The position numbers and the translations under genes are program-made. Positions 54,759 through 63,894 of a DNA stretch of 64,000 bases are shown one piece after another. Source of the DNA: Bacillaceae bacterium SAS-127 (GTDB lineage: Bacteria > Bacillota > Bacilli > Bacillales > Domibacillaceae); the NCBI GenBank assembly GCA_002261155.1, contig NKXN01000026.1:1-64000 (forward strand), written 5' to 3'. How positions within the stretch are numbered: the first letter of the stretch is position 1; each line of letters begins with the position of its first letter. The notes beneath the pieces are model-generated. The model was given only the letters and a program-made list of their open reading frames with translations, made no database searches and was not told the origin of the DNA.

Positions 54759-56576
54759 ATGACAAATAATCAAGCGGCAAAACAGTTACCTTTAAGAAGT
54801 GAGGTACCCGAGGAGTTAACATGGAAGTTAGAAGATATTTTTGCAAGTGATGAGGCGTGGGAGAAAGAATACGCAGAAGTGAAAGAGCTTTCTAACAAAG
54901 CACAGAGCTTCCAAGGGACACTTAGTGAGAATGCAGAACAGCTGTATCAATTTTTCGCATATCAAGATCAATTGTTAGAACGTATGGGTAAAGTATATAC
55001 GTATTCACATATGCGTTATGACCAAGATACAACGAATGCACACTACCAAGGAATGGACGATCGAGCGAAAAATTTATATACACAAATTGCGAATGTATTA
55101 TCATTTGCGACACCTGAATTGTTAGCGATTGATGAGGAGAAGTTAAAAGCATTTGTAGATCAAGATGAAAAGTTGCAAGTGTACAAGCAGGCAATTGCTG
55201 AAATTAATTTACAGCGACCACATGTGCTATCTGCTGCAGAAGAAAGCTTGCTTGCTCAAGCATCAGAAGTAACTTCAGCGTCTAGCAATACATTTGGGAT
55301 GTTAAACAATGCGGACCTTGAGTTCCCGACAATTAAAGATGAGGATGGAGAAGAGGTGCAAATTACGCACGGACGCTTTATTCAATTTTTAGAGTCAGAC
55401 GATCGTCGGGTGCGTGAAGAAGCGTTTAAAGCTGTATATGAAACGTATGGCAAGTTTAAAAATACATTTGCTAGTACGTTGAGCAGCCAAGTGAAAAAAG
55501 ATAATTTTTATGCTCGCGTCCGTCATTATCAAAGTGCGAGAGAGTCTGCTCTTTCTAATAATCATATTTCAGAAACAGTGTATGATAATCTAGTAACGAC
55601 AATCAACAAACATTTACCTTTGCTTCATCGCTACATTAAGCTACGCAAAAAAGTGCTTGGTGTCGATGAATTGCATATGTATGACCTTTATACACCGCTT
55701 GTGAAAGACGTGAAAATGAAAGTTAGCTACGATGAGGCAAAAGAATATATGGTGAAAGGTTTAGCCCCGTTAGGAGACGAGTACATTAGCGTATTGAAAC
55801 AAGGGCTAGATAATCGCTGGGTCGATGTCGTTGAAAATAAAGGCAAGCGCAGTGGTGCCTATTCATCTGGCGCATATGGTACACATCCATATATTTTAAT
55901 GAACTGGCAAGATAACGTGAATAATTTATTTACGCTTGCTCATGAGTTTGGCCATAGCGTGCATAGCTACTATACACGTGCTTCTCAACCTTACGTGTAC
56001 GGCAATTATTCTATTTTTGTGGCCGAAGTGGCTTCTACGTGCAATGAAGCGCTGTTGAATGATTATATGTTAAAAAATCTTGATGATGAGAAGAAGCGTT
56101 TATATATTTTGAATCATTATTTAGAAGGCTTCCGCGGTACGGTCTTCCGTCAAACGATGTTCGCTGAATTTGAACATTTAATCCATGAGAAAGCACAAAA
56201 TGGAGAAGCATTGACGGCAGATGTTTTAACAACAGCTTATTATGAACTAAATAAAAAGTATTTTGGTGAAGACATGGTTGTTGATGAAGAAATCGGCCTA
56301 GAGTGGGCGAGAATTCCTCATTTCTACTATAATTATTACGTGTATCAATATGCGACAGGTTTTAGTGCAGCAACAGCTCTAAGCGCTCAAATTTTAGAAG
56401 AAGGCCAGCCAGCTGTTGATCGTTACATTAATGAATTCTTAAAAGCGGGTAGCTCAGACTTCCCGATCGAAGTACTGAAAAAAGCTGGAGTCGACATGAA
56501 CACAGCCGCTCCAATCGAAGAAGCATGTAAAGTCTTCAAACAAAAACTAGAAGAAATGGAAAAGATGTTAGGTTAA
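54759..56576 (+). CDS. pepF: Oligoendopeptidase F
   Basis: Cytoplasmic M3B zinc metallopeptidase of 605 aa that cuts short peptides. The zinc site is HEFGH in NLFTLAHEFGHSVHSYY, with the third ligand in YSIFVAEVASTCNE. The all-helical fold has the M3 motif WQDNVNNLF upstream. AGGAGGG precedes the ATG. With OppABCDF upstream it can break down imported peptides (inference). The stop codon runs directly into the dispersed repeat. Confidence 0.94.
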   Translation: MTNNQAAKQLPLRSEVPEELTWKLEDIFASDEAWEKEYAEVKELSNKAQSFQGTLSENAEQLYQFFAYQDQLLERMGKVYTYSHMRYDQDTTNAHYQGMDDRAKNLYTQIANVLSFATPELLAIDEEKLKAFVDQDEKLQVYKQAIAEINLQRPHVLSAAEESLLAQASEVTSASSNTFGMLNNADLEFPTIKDEDGEEVQITHGRFIQFLESDDRRVREEAFKAVYETYGKFKNTFASTLSSQVKKDNFYARVRHYQSARESALSNNHISETVYDNLVTTINKHLPLLHRYIKLRKKVLGVDELHMYDLYTPLVKDVKMKVSYDEAKEYMVKGLAPLGDEYISVLKQGLDNRWVDVVENKGKRSGAYSSGAYGTHPYILMNWQDNVNNLFTLAHEFGHSVHSYYTRASQPYVYGNYSIFVAEVASTCNEALLNDYMLKNLDDEKKRLYILNHYLEGFRGTVFRQTMFAEFEHLIHEKAQNGEALTADVLTTAYYELNKKYFGEDMVVDEEIGLEWARIPHFYYNYYVYQYATGFSAATALSAQILEEGQPAVDRYINEFLKAGSSDFPIEVLKKAGVDMNTAAPIEEACKVFKQKLEEMEKMLG

Positions 56577-56850
56577 AAGCGGAAGCACCTGTTTAGCGAC
56601 GTATGGACTGGACCGCTCCGCACGAGATAAAGGAAACACGATGAACGTTAGTGAATCGATGTTGACTTATCGCAAGGAGGAGAGGGGAAGTCCACTAGTC
56701 GCTAGGTGCTGTAGCTAGATAAGGTTAAAAGCGGAAGGCGCTTGCTCATCGGCGACAAGCAAAAGGCGAGCCGTATGGAAGGTTGTTCTTTAACCTTTTA
56801 GGCGGATTGGCTTTTGACCTCGAGCCGATAGCGCCTGTAGCTAGATAGGT
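56575..56850 (-). repeat. Modular dispersed repeat, copy 4 (A-B, reversed)
   Basis: Read on the minus strand it holds module A (CTAGCTACAGGCGC, GGCTCGAGGTCAAAAGCC, AAAGGTTAAAGAACAACCTT, TTTTGCTTGTCGCC) followed by module B (CTCCTTGCGATAAGTCAACA, ACGTTCATCGTGTTTCCTTT, CGCTAAACAGGTGCTTCCGC). On the plus strand it begins AAAAGCGGAAG at the pepF stop and runs to the next terminator. The whole 56577-56851 gap is this element. Confidence 0.85.
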
Positions 56851-56851
56851 T

Positions 56852-56894
56852 AAAAACAAAAAAGTCTCTACTAGTTAGAGACTTTTTTGTTTTT
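56852..56894. terminator. Bidirectional terminator at the end of the small membrane gene
   Basis: AAAAACAAAAAAGTCTCTA / TTAGAGACTTTTTTGTTTTT, near-perfect 19-bp stem. It overlaps the stop codon of the minus-strand gene at 56871. Confidence 0.9.
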
Positions 56895-57044
56895 CCTGTT
56901 CAAAAAATAGATAGGGACAAACAGAACGATGAAAAGTAGCGGTGCTGTTACATATAAAGGATATAATCTCATTAAACCTAATAAATTAAATAGAAAGGCG
57001 ACCACGATCAAGCTGACGTAGAGCCAAAAGGCGAGCCATTTCAT
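56871..57044 (-). CDS. Small hypothetical membrane protein, two spans
   Basis: A 57-aa protein, MKWLAFWLYVSLIVVAFLFNLLG, then a second span, APLLFIVLFVPIYFL, and a basic tail NRKNKKVSN. GGAGGAAGG precedes ATG 57044; the longer frame to 57068 starts before this site. Codons for the last residues lie within the terminator stem. B. subtilis has a small gene (yizD) at this position between pepF and spxH; I cannot confirm it is the same family. Function unknown. Confidence 0.65.
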   Translation of the reverse strand: MKWLAFWLYVSLIVVAFLFNLLGLMRLYPLYVTAPLLFIVLFVPIYFLNRKNKKVSN

Positions 57045-57137
57045 GTTTCCTTCCTCCTTTAAAGGCATACCAGTTTATGTTAGTTTACGCTTACTATCCC
57101 ATTGTTATGACAAATATGTGAAAGGTTATACAAAGTG

Positions 57138-57166
57138 TTGTCAATTACTATTTAAGGTGATAATAT
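57138..57166 (+). promoter_or_regulatory. Promoter of the RoxS-like small RNA
   Basis: TTGTCA, 17 bp, TAATAT. Just upstream, TATGTGAAA (about 57114-57122) is a loose match to the ResD-type motif TTTGTGAAT; ResD activates roxS in B. subtilis. Confidence 0.65.
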
Positions 57167-57172
57167 ATAAAA

Positions 57173-57284
57173 CGTGAAGTTGATCACAAACAAACATATA
57201 CCCCTTTGTTTGACCGTGAAAAATTTCTCCCATCCCCTTTGTTCGTTAGAAAAGACCTTGTAGCTAATACAAGGTCTTTTCTTA
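57173..57284 (+). ncRNA. roxS: RoxS/RsaE small regulatory RNA
   Basis: About 110 nt from promoter to terminator with no open frame. It contains the RsaE signature: AACATATACCCCTTTGTTTG and then ATTTCTCCCATCCCCTTTGT, two C-rich, single-stranded seed regions that pair with ribosome-binding sites. It ends in the hairpin AAAAGACCTTGTA / TACAAGGTCTTTT (57250-57280). In B. subtilis roxS lies between the same genes and answers to ResDE and Rex, tuning redox and central metabolism mRNAs; S. aureus RsaE is its homologue. The 5' end is estimated from the promoter. Confidence 0.87.
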
Positions 57285-57305
57285 TGTATTCAGCTCCAAA
57301 CAAAT

Positions 57306-57356
57306 AGCCGCTTGAGATCATAAGTTAAGCTTACAATCTCAAGCGGCTTGTTTTTT
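57306..57356. terminator. Terminator downstream of spxH
   Basis: AGCCGCTTGAGAT / ATCTCAAGCGGCT with a long loop; T-rich on both sides, better on the plus strand. It closes the spxH transcript on the minus strand. Confidence 0.7.
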
Positions 57357-57357
57357 G

Positions 57358-58215
57358 TTATCCCTCTATATATTCCCAAAAAGATCCGTACTTTGCGGTG
57401 ATTTTGCGTACTTTTCGTTGCAATTGGAGTTTTTTCATAATCATTTCTACTTCTTTGATCGATAGATTATATACTTCACTAATTTCTTTCGTAGCGACTA
57501 AGCGAAAATATTGTAAAAACTCTTCTAAAGAAGGAGGCGCTAGCGGTTCTGGGAGTTCCTCAAGCATCTCTTGTAGAATTTGTACATAGATCTCATAAGA
57601 GTACAGGCCAGAAATTTTAATGCCTTCTTCCTCGATATTTTCATTAAAGAAAACGAGGGTCGGTACTTCCTCTACGTCCATTTCTGCTGAGATCTTCATA
57701 TCGCATTGAAAAGCTTTAGCTGCACTGGAGGAATGAATGTCATTTAAAAACTCCGCTCTATCAAGGCCCGATTGATCAGCGCAATCTGTTAATATGGCAA
57801 GATCAGAAATATTTTCATTTTCTAAAAAAAGCTGCTCTTGTAATTTTCGTAAAAAACGGCTTCCGCATCGACGTCCTTGCAGCTCGGCAGCTTTAATAGC
57901 GATTGAAGCAATAAACGGGGAGGAAACTGGGTTATCCATCCAAAGGTTCCCGTCACAAGACATTCCCGTTCTAGTAGCAGTTGTTTGCCATTGTTTCGCT
58001 AAGCTATTGCATTTATGCTTTTGCAGGTTCAAAGTCGACAGTCTGCCCGTCAGCACTTTTTTTAAACTGAAATAATGCCCATACTCCATTTGTAGCTTTC
58101 GAATAATCGGCTCTAAAGCCCAGCATTCTGGGCATAGGGGATCAACAAACATGTAAATTTCCAATGGTTTTTGTTGAGTTGAACAAATTCGGTTAAGTAA
58201 TACAGATGGCTTCAA
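57358..58215 (-). CDS. spxH: Spx adaptor SpxH (YjbH), DsbA-like
   Basis: Adaptor of 285 aa that presents Spx to ClpXP. DsbA/FrnE-type thioredoxin fold: the CPEC motif is at residues 28-31 in [14 protein letters not shown], and EEVPTLVFF carries the cis-proline; a C-terminal helical part (about 205-285) follows. Start TTG at 58215 after AGGTGA; it overlaps the stop of yjbI by 4 bp (TTGA), so it is translated with the haemoglobin gene. B. subtilis has the same pair. Confidence 0.92.
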   Translation of the reverse strand: MKPSVLLNRICSTQQKPLEIYMFVDPLCPECWALEPIIRKLQMEYGHYFSLKKVLTGRLSTLNLQKHKCNSLAKQWQTTATRTGMSCDGNLWMDNPVSSPFIASIAIKAAELQGRRCGSRFLRKLQEQLFLENENISDLAILTDCADQSGLDRAEFLNDIHSSSAAKAFQCDMKISAEMDVEEVPTLVFFNENIEEEGIKISGLYSYEIYVQILQEMLEELPEPLAPPSLEEFLQYFRLVATKEISEVYNLSIKEVEMIMKKLQLQRKVRKITAKYGSFWEYIEG

Positions 58216-58610
58216 TCTTCTTCACCTAGTTCTTCGGGCTGATTTGTCATATGATGAGCGGTTAATTCGAGCCGATGATAAAAAAATTCGCGAAACTCTC
58301 CGTCTATTCCTGTTTCATCCATTGCCTCTGACATGCACTGAAGCCATGCGTTGGCACGTTTAGGGGTGATCGGAAAAGGCATGTGACGAGCGCGAAGCAT
58401 GGGATGACCATGCTCATCTGTGTATAAAGGTGGTCCGCCTAAATATTGAGTTAAAAACTGTTTTTGCTTACGAGCAGTTTCAGTTAGATCATCAGGGAAA
58501 ATTGGAAATAAGTCAGGATGCTTGCTTACTTTTGAATAAAACAAATCGACAAGCTCCGAAAGTTTCTCTTCTCCGATAAATTCATATGGTGCTATTGATT
58601 TTTCGGCCAT
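58212..58610 (-). CDS. yjbI: Truncated haemoglobin (group II)
   Basis: Group II truncated haemoglobin of 132 aa. [21 protein letters not shown] is the conserved E/F-helix region; the proximal histidine is in ARHMPFPI, and a distal-pocket tyrosine and tryptophan are present. It binds oxygen or handles reactive nitrogen species. Operon with spxH (4-bp overlap), which links haem/redox chemistry with Spx control. GGAG precedes the ATG. Confidence 0.92.
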   Translation of the reverse strand: MAEKSIAPYEFIGEEKLSELVDLFYSKVSKHPDLFPIFPDDLTETARKQKQFLTQYLGGPPLYTDEHGHPMLRARHMPFPITPKRANAWLQCMSEAMDETGIDGEFREFFYHRLELTAHHMTNQPEELGEED

Positions 58611-58720
58611 ACCAATAACTCCTTTTTTCCTTGTAGTAGTAAATTCATTTTAACAAGGGGGATGGTATAACACAAACAAAGTGCCTGCTCAAAGATAGTC
58701 TTTTAACAAAATCTAAAAAA

Positions 58721-58807
58721 AAGTGCTGAGCGACCTTTAGTGTTCTCGCATAGGATTCATCATGATAGAGAATCCTATGCGAAGACAAATAAGGAAGCTT
58801 AGCACTT
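58721..58807 (-). terminator. Long two-stage hairpin after cwlQ
   Basis: Outer stem AAGTGCTGAGC / GCTTAGCACTT and inner stem CGCATAGGATTC / GAATCCTATGCG, spanning about 87 nt. On the minus strand it is followed by a T8 run, and it takes in the cwlQ stop codon. It is far longer than the other terminators here. Confidence 0.75.
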
Positions 58808-59435
58808 ATGAATAGTAAGTATTCGTTACTTTTTGGACGTAGTTTTGTGTTTCTTTAAACGGTGGAATTCCTCCATATTTTTTCACATTACCTGGTCCGG
58901 CGTTGTATGCAGCTAGAGCAAGTTTAATGTTTCCGTCAAATTTATCTAGCATTTGTCGTAAATATTTTGCTCCACCAAAGACATTTTGCTCAGGATCAAA
59001 TGGATTGGATACACCGAGGAAGCGAGCGGTAGATGGCATTAATTGCATCAAGCCTTTTGCTCCAGCGTGGCTGACAACATTTGGATTGAAATTAGATTCT
59101 TGCTTAATGACTGCTTGGATCAATTTCTTCGGAATATTATATTTTTCCGCTGCTCTTGCAATAATGTCATCAAAATCAGTTTTTATCGGCTTCCCACCAG
59201 GCTTAATCACATCGGCACCAGGCTTTGTAGGCAACAGCTCTGGTAACGACATTCCCGTAGTTGGGGGTGACACCGGAGACCCATTCTCAAGCTTCAGCCC
59301 TTGCATTAATGCTTGCTGTAGCACTGCACCGAATATTTGTGACGGATTCGTTGATGTAAGAGGGCTAGTAGGAAACGTTGGCATACCTTGCATCATACTT
59401 GTTTGAAAGATTGTTTTAAAAAAATCGTTACTCAT
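58806..59435 (-). CDS. cwlQ: Lytic transglycosylase CwlQ (YjbJ)
   Basis: Peptidoglycan hydrolase of 209 aa with a C-terminal SLT domain (about residues 90-205). The catalytic glutamate is in [33 protein letters not shown] and [19 protein letters not shown] complete the family motifs. The N-terminus, about 90 residues, has low complexity (proline, serine, threonine) and no clear signal peptide. B. subtilis CwlQ has lytic transglycosylase and muramidase activity. GGAGAAAA precedes the ATG at 59435. Confidence 0.9.
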   Translation of the reverse strand: MSNDFFKTIFQTSMMQGMPTFPTSPLTSTNPSQIFGAVLQQALMQGLKLENGSPVSPPTTGMSLPELLPTKPGADVIKPGGKPIKTDFDDIIARAAEKYNIPKKLIQAVIKQESNFNPNVVSHAGAKGLMQLMPSTARFLGVSNPFDPEQNVFGGAKYLRQMLDKFDGNIKLALAAYNAGPGNVKKYGGIPPFKETQNYVQKVTNTYYS

Positions 59436-59447
59436 TGTTTTCTCCGA

Positions 59448-60038
59448 TCATTTTTTGTTTAATTGGCGTAATTTTTCTAAGAAAAACCTTCTAACTTTAT
59501 TATCGGTCATTCGCCTAGGAATTTGAAATTTTTTTAGTAAATGGTCGAATACTTCTTTCCCTTTTTGCTCTTCTGTTACTTCATATTCTAATTCATAATC
59601 CTCTTTCCCTAAATAGAAACTATTGTCAAATGTGAGAATGCCTACTTCATGCGGTATTTCCGCTCTTTTCGTTGATAACGTACCGAAGTGATGAAAAGAA
59701 TCAAAATCTAGTAAAAGCGGTTGAAGGACTTCCTTCACGATTCCTTCTGGAAATTCTCCTTTCATCAATAGCACTTCTGCTTCTTCCTTCAGCAATACTT
59801 GATTTGTTTCTAGGAGACCAATTTCTGCTGGTTGTTTAAGGGTAAGTTCAAATGCGCCTTCTTTTTCTCGAATGCGAAGGGCACAACTTTGCTCTTCTAG
59901 ATGAAAAGACGTCGTATCTAAATAGTGGTTATGCTGTAAAGCGAAATCTTCTTCTTGTACGTGAAAGACTTGAAGTAGTTGCAGAAACTCCTCTTTTTTT
60001 AATAAGTTTTTAAACTCAATCTCCAGTTGTTGACTCAT
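59448..60038 (-). CDS. yjbK: CYTH-domain protein YjbK
   Basis: CYTH (triphosphate tunnel) protein of 196 aa. The ExExK motif is EIEFK (residues 6-10); then LRIREK, LTLKQP and FDNSFYLGKEDYELEYEV give the alternate charged strands of the tunnel. Relatives hydrolyse inorganic triphosphate or thiamine triphosphate. Only 12 bp separates it from cwlQ, so the two are one transcript. The ATG follows GAGGAAG. Same gene order as B. subtilis. Confidence 0.9.
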   Translation of the reverse strand: MSQQLEIEFKNLLKKEEFLQLLQVFHVQEEDFALQHNHYLDTTSFHLEEQSCALRIREKEGAFELTLKQPAEIGLLETNQVLLKEEAEVLLMKGEFPEGIVKEVLQPLLLDFDSFHHFGTLSTKRAEIPHEVGILTFDNSFYLGKEDYELEYEVTEEQKGKEVFDHLLKKFQIPRRMTDNKVRRFFLEKLRQLNKK

Positions 60039-60195
60039 ACTTGCTTCCTCTTCTCCTATAGTTTATTCTGTACTTCTTATTCTAAAGGTCATGTATCTAT
60101 ATTTGAAGGGAAAAGATGTGTTAAAATATATAATGGGTTTTTTACGATGAAATGTACAAAATGAAACAATGGCAAGAATTAAAGGGGGAATTAGG

Positions 60196-60570
60196 ATGAG
60201 AAAGACGATCCATTTTACGAAAGCTATATGGAATGAGGAAGAGTTAGGTTTACTTTCGGAGCATCCGGTTTCATTGTCTACAGTGAAAGCAAGCGGACAA
60301 ATGATTGTTGATTCAGATCAAAAAGCATTTGTTTATTTAGCTGAAGAAAATGATGAATTCATTTATTTATACATACATGAAAGTGTTTGGGCGGAGTTGC
60401 AGACGGCGATGGGAAAAGGAGCGAGCTTGTTTGCTATTGGAGCGGATGCTCGTCTTCAGTTAAGTAACTGGAATGAAGAGCTTTCTTATTTAATCAATAA
60501 TATTGAAGGCAATAGCAACTACGGGGAAGAGATGGTTGAAGCTGTAGAGAAGATCTTTTTGCATCAATAA
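60196..60570 (+). CDS. yjbL: YjbL-family protein
   Basis: A 124-aa soluble protein recognised as YjbL from its start MRKTIHFTKAIWNEEELGLL and from context. The fold cannot be inferred; the sequence is acidic with LYIHESVWAELQTAMG in the middle. The open frame begins at 60169, but AAGGGGGAA lies before ATG 60196, which also matches the B. subtilis length (122 aa). First gene of yjbL-yjbM-nadF-yjbO. Function unknown. Confidence 0.85.
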   Translation: MRKTIHFTKAIWNEEELGLLSEHPVSLSTVKASGQMIVDSDQKAFVYLAEENDEFIYLYIHESVWAELQTAMGKGASLFAIGADARLQLSNWNEELSYLINNIEGNSNYGEEMVEAVEKIFLHQ

Positions 60571-60600
60571 CAATGCAATGATGTCTGAGAGGGAAGATAG

Positions 60601-61245
60601 ATGATACGTTGGGATGAGTTTTTATCACCTTATAAACAAGCAGTAGAGGAATTGAAAGTGAAGCTTAAAGGGATGCGGACTCAATTTGAGCTTGAGGATG
60701 AGCATTCACCGATCGAATTTGTTACTGGCCGCGTCAAGCCAATTGCTAGTATTCTTGAAAAAGCATACGAAAAGGGCATTCCATTCGAGCGATTGGAAAC
60801 GGAAATTCAAGATATTGCCGGCGTACGGATGATGTGTCAGTTTGTCGATGATATAAAAAAAGTGGTGCAGAAGCTGCGAATGCGTAAAGACTTTACGATC
60901 GTAGAGGAGAAAGATTATATTTCTCATAAAAAGCCCAGTGGTTACCGTTCTTATCATTTAGTGATTGAATATCCGGTTCAAACGATTAATGGTGAAAAGA
61001 AAATTTTAGCTGAAATTCAAATTCGCACGCTAGCGATGAACTTTTGGGCAACAATTGAACATTCTTTAAATTATAAATATGATGGACAGTTTCCTGAAGA
61101 AATTCAAATGAGACTACAGCGAGCAGCTGAGGCAGCTTTCAGATTAGATGAGGAAATGTCTTTAATTCGCGAAGAAATAAAGGAAGCTCAAGCTTTTTTT
61201 ACAAAGAAAAAAGAGCAAACGAATGAGCGTAGGAAGAAAGAATAA
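60601..61245 (+). CDS. yjbM: Small alarmone synthetase YjbM (SAS1, RelQ type)
   Basis: Synthetase-only (p)ppGpp enzyme of 214 aa. The RelA/SpoT domain covers about residues 40-165: [48 protein letters not shown] and [23 protein letters not shown] are the pyrophosphoryl-transfer motifs; the C-terminal tail is helical and charged. It makes alarmone without a hydrolase domain. GGGAAG precedes the ATG. It lies just upstream of nadF. Confidence 0.94.
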   Translation: MIRWDEFLSPYKQAVEELKVKLKGMRTQFELEDEHSPIEFVTGRVKPIASILEKAYEKGIPFERLETEIQDIAGVRMMCQFVDDIKKVVQKLRMRKDFTIVEEKDYISHKKPSGYRSYHLVIEYPVQTINGEKKILAEIQIRTLAMNFWATIEHSLNYKYDGQFPEEIQMRLQRAAEAAFRLDEEMSLIREEIKEAQAFFTKKKEQTNERRKKE

Positions 61246-61265
61246 ACGGAAAAAGGGTGGCTGAC

Positions 61266-62060
61266 ATGAAATTTGCAATTACGTCTAAAGGCGATGCAAA
61301 ATCCAATGCCTTAATGCATAAAATTCGCACTTATTTGCTTGATTTTAAGTTAACGTATGATGAAAAACAGCCAGATATCGTTATTTCTGTTGGTGGGGAT
61401 GGGACGCTCTTATACGCCTTTCATCGCTATAGTTCTAGGCTTGATAAAACGGCATTTGTCGGTGTTCATACCGGTCATTTAGGTTTTTATGCGGACTGGG
61501 TGCCTGACGAAATTGAAAAGCTCGTCATTGCCATTGCCCGCACGCCTTATCAAATTATTGAATATCCGTTACTAGAAACAATTATTCGATATCAGCATGG
61601 CGGTAAAGAAACGCGATACCTTGCCTTAAATGAATCCACGGTGAAAAGTGTGGAAGGCACATTAGTAATGGATGTGGAAATTCGTGGCGATCATTTTGAA
61701 CGGTTCCGAGGTGACGGTCTATGCGTATCAACACCTTCAGGAAGCACCGCGTATAACAAAGCACTTGGTGGAGCGATTCTACATCCGTCAATTCGTGCTC
61801 TGCAATTGGCAGAGATGGCTTCTATTAATAACCGAGTGTTTCGTACGGTAGGCTCCCCACTCATTTTGCCCGCTCACCATACTTGCATGCTAAGACCTGT
61901 TAATAGACCAGATTTTCTTGTGACGATTGATCATTTAACGTTGCTTCATAAAGATGTCAAATCGATTCAATATCGGGTAGCTAATGAAAAAATTCGCTTT
62001 GCTCGTTTCCGTCCATTCCCTTTTTGGAAGCGAGTTCATGATTCGTTTGTTAGTAGCTAA
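61266..62060 (+). CDS. nadF: NAD kinase
   Basis: Phosphorylates NAD to NADP, 264 aa. [13 protein letters not shown] carries the GGDG motif; [10 protein letters not shown] the NE motif; [12 protein letters not shown] the substrate loop. I start at ATG 61266 ([10 protein letters not shown]), matching the B. subtilis enzyme; a GTG at 61257 in the same frame lies in the AAAGGGTGG ribosome-binding site. Its stop overlaps the next gene's ATG by one base. Confidence 0.95.
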   Translation: MKFAITSKGDAKSNALMHKIRTYLLDFKLTYDEKQPDIVISVGGDGTLLYAFHRYSSRLDKTAFVGVHTGHLGFYADWVPDEIEKLVIAIARTPYQIIEYPLLETIIRYQHGGKETRYLALNESTVKSVEGTLVMDVEIRGDHFERFRGDGLCVSTPSGSTAYNKALGGAILHPSIRALQLAEMASINNRVFRTVGSPLILPAHHTCMLRPVNRPDFLVTIDHLTLLHKDVKSIQYRVANEKIRFARFRPFPFWKRVHDSFVSS

Positions 62061-62950
62061 TGGATAAGAGATTTCGTTTAATTTGGACCGTTGAAGCGAG
62101 CGATTGTAGGAAACTGTTGCGAGAATTTTTAGCTGGCAAAGAAATTTCTAAGCGAGCACTGACCGATATTAAATATAACGGCGGCAAAATTTTAGTGAAT
62201 GGTCAAGAGGAGAATGTCCGTTATTGTATAGAAGTAGGGGACCGAATTGAATTGATTTTTCCTCGGGAAACACCGAGTGATGGGATAAAAGGAGAACGGT
62301 TGCCGTTGTCGATCGTTTTTGAAGATGATTATGTATTAGTGGTCGCAAAGCCTGCTGGCATGAATACGATTCCGTCTAGGGAGCATCTGACAGGAAGTTT
62401 GGCCAATGCTTTAATCGGTTATTATGAACAACAGGGAATCGAGGCCACTGTGCATATTGTTACACGGCTCGATCGTGATACGTCAGGTCTTGTGTTAGTA
62501 GCGAAACATCGACATATCCATCATTTATTGTCAGATATGCAAAAAAAACGGCTTATTTCTCGCTCATATGTGGCTCTTGCTTCGGGGGTGTTTGCTCATA
62601 CAGTTGGTGTGATTGAACAGCCTATTGGTCGAAAAGAGACGAGCATTATTGAGAGAGAAGTAAGAGCGGATGGTCAATATGCTTGTACTCGATATGAAGT
62701 GTTAGCTCAATATGAAACCTTTGCTCAAGTCCGATTGAAGCTAGAGACTGGTCGCACCCATCAAATACGAGTGCATCTTTCTTATATCGGGCATCCGTTA
62801 TTAGGTGACGACCTGTATGGGGGACCTATAGCGAAAATTGATCGCCAAGCTCTTCATTGTAGTGACTTAGCCTTTCGTCATCCCGTCACTGAAGAAGAGT
62901 CACAGTTCTACTTGCCACTGGCTGCTGATTTGCAGAGGTTGCTAGGGTAA
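62060..62950 (+). CDS. yjbO: RluA/RluD-family pseudouridine synthase YjbO
   Basis: RNA pseudouridine synthase of 296 aa. The catalytic motif is VTRLDRDTSGLVLVAK (aspartate in RLDRDTSG); LETGRTHQIRVHLSYIGHPLLGDDLYGG is the second signature. An N-terminal S4-like domain (about residues 12-75) with RALTDIKYNGGKILVNGQ precedes it. Targets are likely uridines in 23S rRNA or tRNA. The start overlaps the nadF stop (TAATG). Confidence 0.92.
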   Translation: MDKRFRLIWTVEASDCRKLLREFLAGKEISKRALTDIKYNGGKILVNGQEENVRYCIEVGDRIELIFPRETPSDGIKGERLPLSIVFEDDYVLVVAKPAGMNTIPSREHLTGSLANALIGYYEQQGIEATVHIVTRLDRDTSGLVLVAKHRHIHHLLSDMQKKRLISRSYVALASGVFAHTVGVIEQPIGRKETSIIEREVRADGQYACTRYEVLAQYETFAQVRLKLETGRTHQIRVHLSYIGHPLLGDDLYGGPIAKIDRQALHCSDLAFRHPVTEEESQFYLPLAADLQRLLG

Positions 62951-62984
62951 AGAAGTAGTTGGAAAGTCGAAGAAATTGATAGCA

Positions 62985-63019
62985 AAGCCCGCCAATTGAA
63001 TGAGGCGGGCTTATTTTTT
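62985..63019. terminator. Terminator between yjbO and prpE
   Basis: AAGCCCGCC / GGCGGGCTT with a 10-nt loop and TTTTTT. The T run ends at the prpE stop. Confidence 0.88.
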
Positions 63020-63755
63020 ACTCAAAGCTTCGAAATTTTTCTGGAACGAAAGGCATGGAGGAAGGGACAGAGACGATCTCTTTTTCGGGATAACGGAAGG
63101 CGGAGAGTTTTCCGCCAAAGACGGCACCTGTGTCGATATTAGCGGTATGGTGGATAAGTCGCGCTTCTTTTGTTGGTGTATGACCGTAAATAATCCAAGG
63201 CTGACCTTTGTATTGCTTAGCCCAGTCGCGGCGTACAGGAGAGCCATCAGGATGTTTTTCTCCTGTGATATCACCATATAGGACGAACGTTTTCACTTTT
63301 GAAGTGAATTTTCCAATATCTTGCTCGCGGATGCCAGCATGGGCGATAATTAATTGACCTTCATCTAAAATTTGATAAAGTGGCGCCTGTTCATAAAGGT
63401 TTATAAATTTCTTTTTCACGCGCTTAAAGTCTCGATTGTCTAGTTGCTCTAGCTCGGCTACGGTCGTTTCTAGTCCATGTGTGACTTGAACGTTGTTGCC
63501 GCAAAACCACCGATATAATTTATTACAATGGTTGCCAGGAGCATAGTGAGCCAATTGTTTTTCCCATAAGTCATGCACCACTTCGATCACTTGAAGAGAG
63601 GCGGGACCGCGATCAGCTAAATCGCCGACAAATCCAAGTAATCGCCCTTTAGGATGGAGAGGGAGTCCGCTATCCCATGAATAGCCAAGCTCAGTCGTTA
63701 GCTGTTTAAATTCTTGAAAGCATCCGTGGATGTCTCCGATAATATCGATATTCAT
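63018..63755 (-). CDS. prpE: Bis(5'-nucleosyl)-tetraphosphatase PrpE
   Basis: Calcineurin-like phosphatase of 245 aa. Metal motifs: GDIHG (residues 7-11), VGDLADRGP and APGNHCNK; a later IIAHAGI and YGHTPTKE supply the last histidines. B. subtilis PrpE hydrolyses asymmetric Ap4A and shows protein tyrosine phosphatase activity. AAGGAGTG precedes the ATG. It is convergent with yjbO and divergent from yjbQ, as in B. subtilis. Confidence 0.93.
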   Translation of the reverse strand: MNIDIIGDIHGCFQEFKQLTTELGYSWDSGLPLHPKGRLLGFVGDLADRGPASLQVIEVVHDLWEKQLAHYAPGNHCNKLYRWFCGNNVQVTHGLETTVAELEQLDNRDFKRVKKKFINLYEQAPLYQILDEGQLIIAHAGIREQDIGKFTSKVKTFVLYGDITGEKHPDGSPVRRDWAKQYKGQPWIIYGHTPTKEARLIHHTANIDTGAVFGGKLSAFRYPEKEIVSVPSSMPFVPEKFRSFE

Positions 63756-63894
63756 AAGTATGACACTCCTTTAATCATTAGTTTTTCCTAGTTAAAACTT
63801 AATATAAGATTAATCTTTTTTAAAAGACAACTTCAAATGATTTTGATAGTATAGTGAGTACATCTTAATTAATGAGTGGGGAAGGAGAGAATTT

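Noticed and set aside
58903-59406. 167-codon open frame antisense to cwlQ
   Set aside because: cwlQ on the other strand has clear SLT motifs; this frame has no ribosome-binding site and is a codon-bias shadow.
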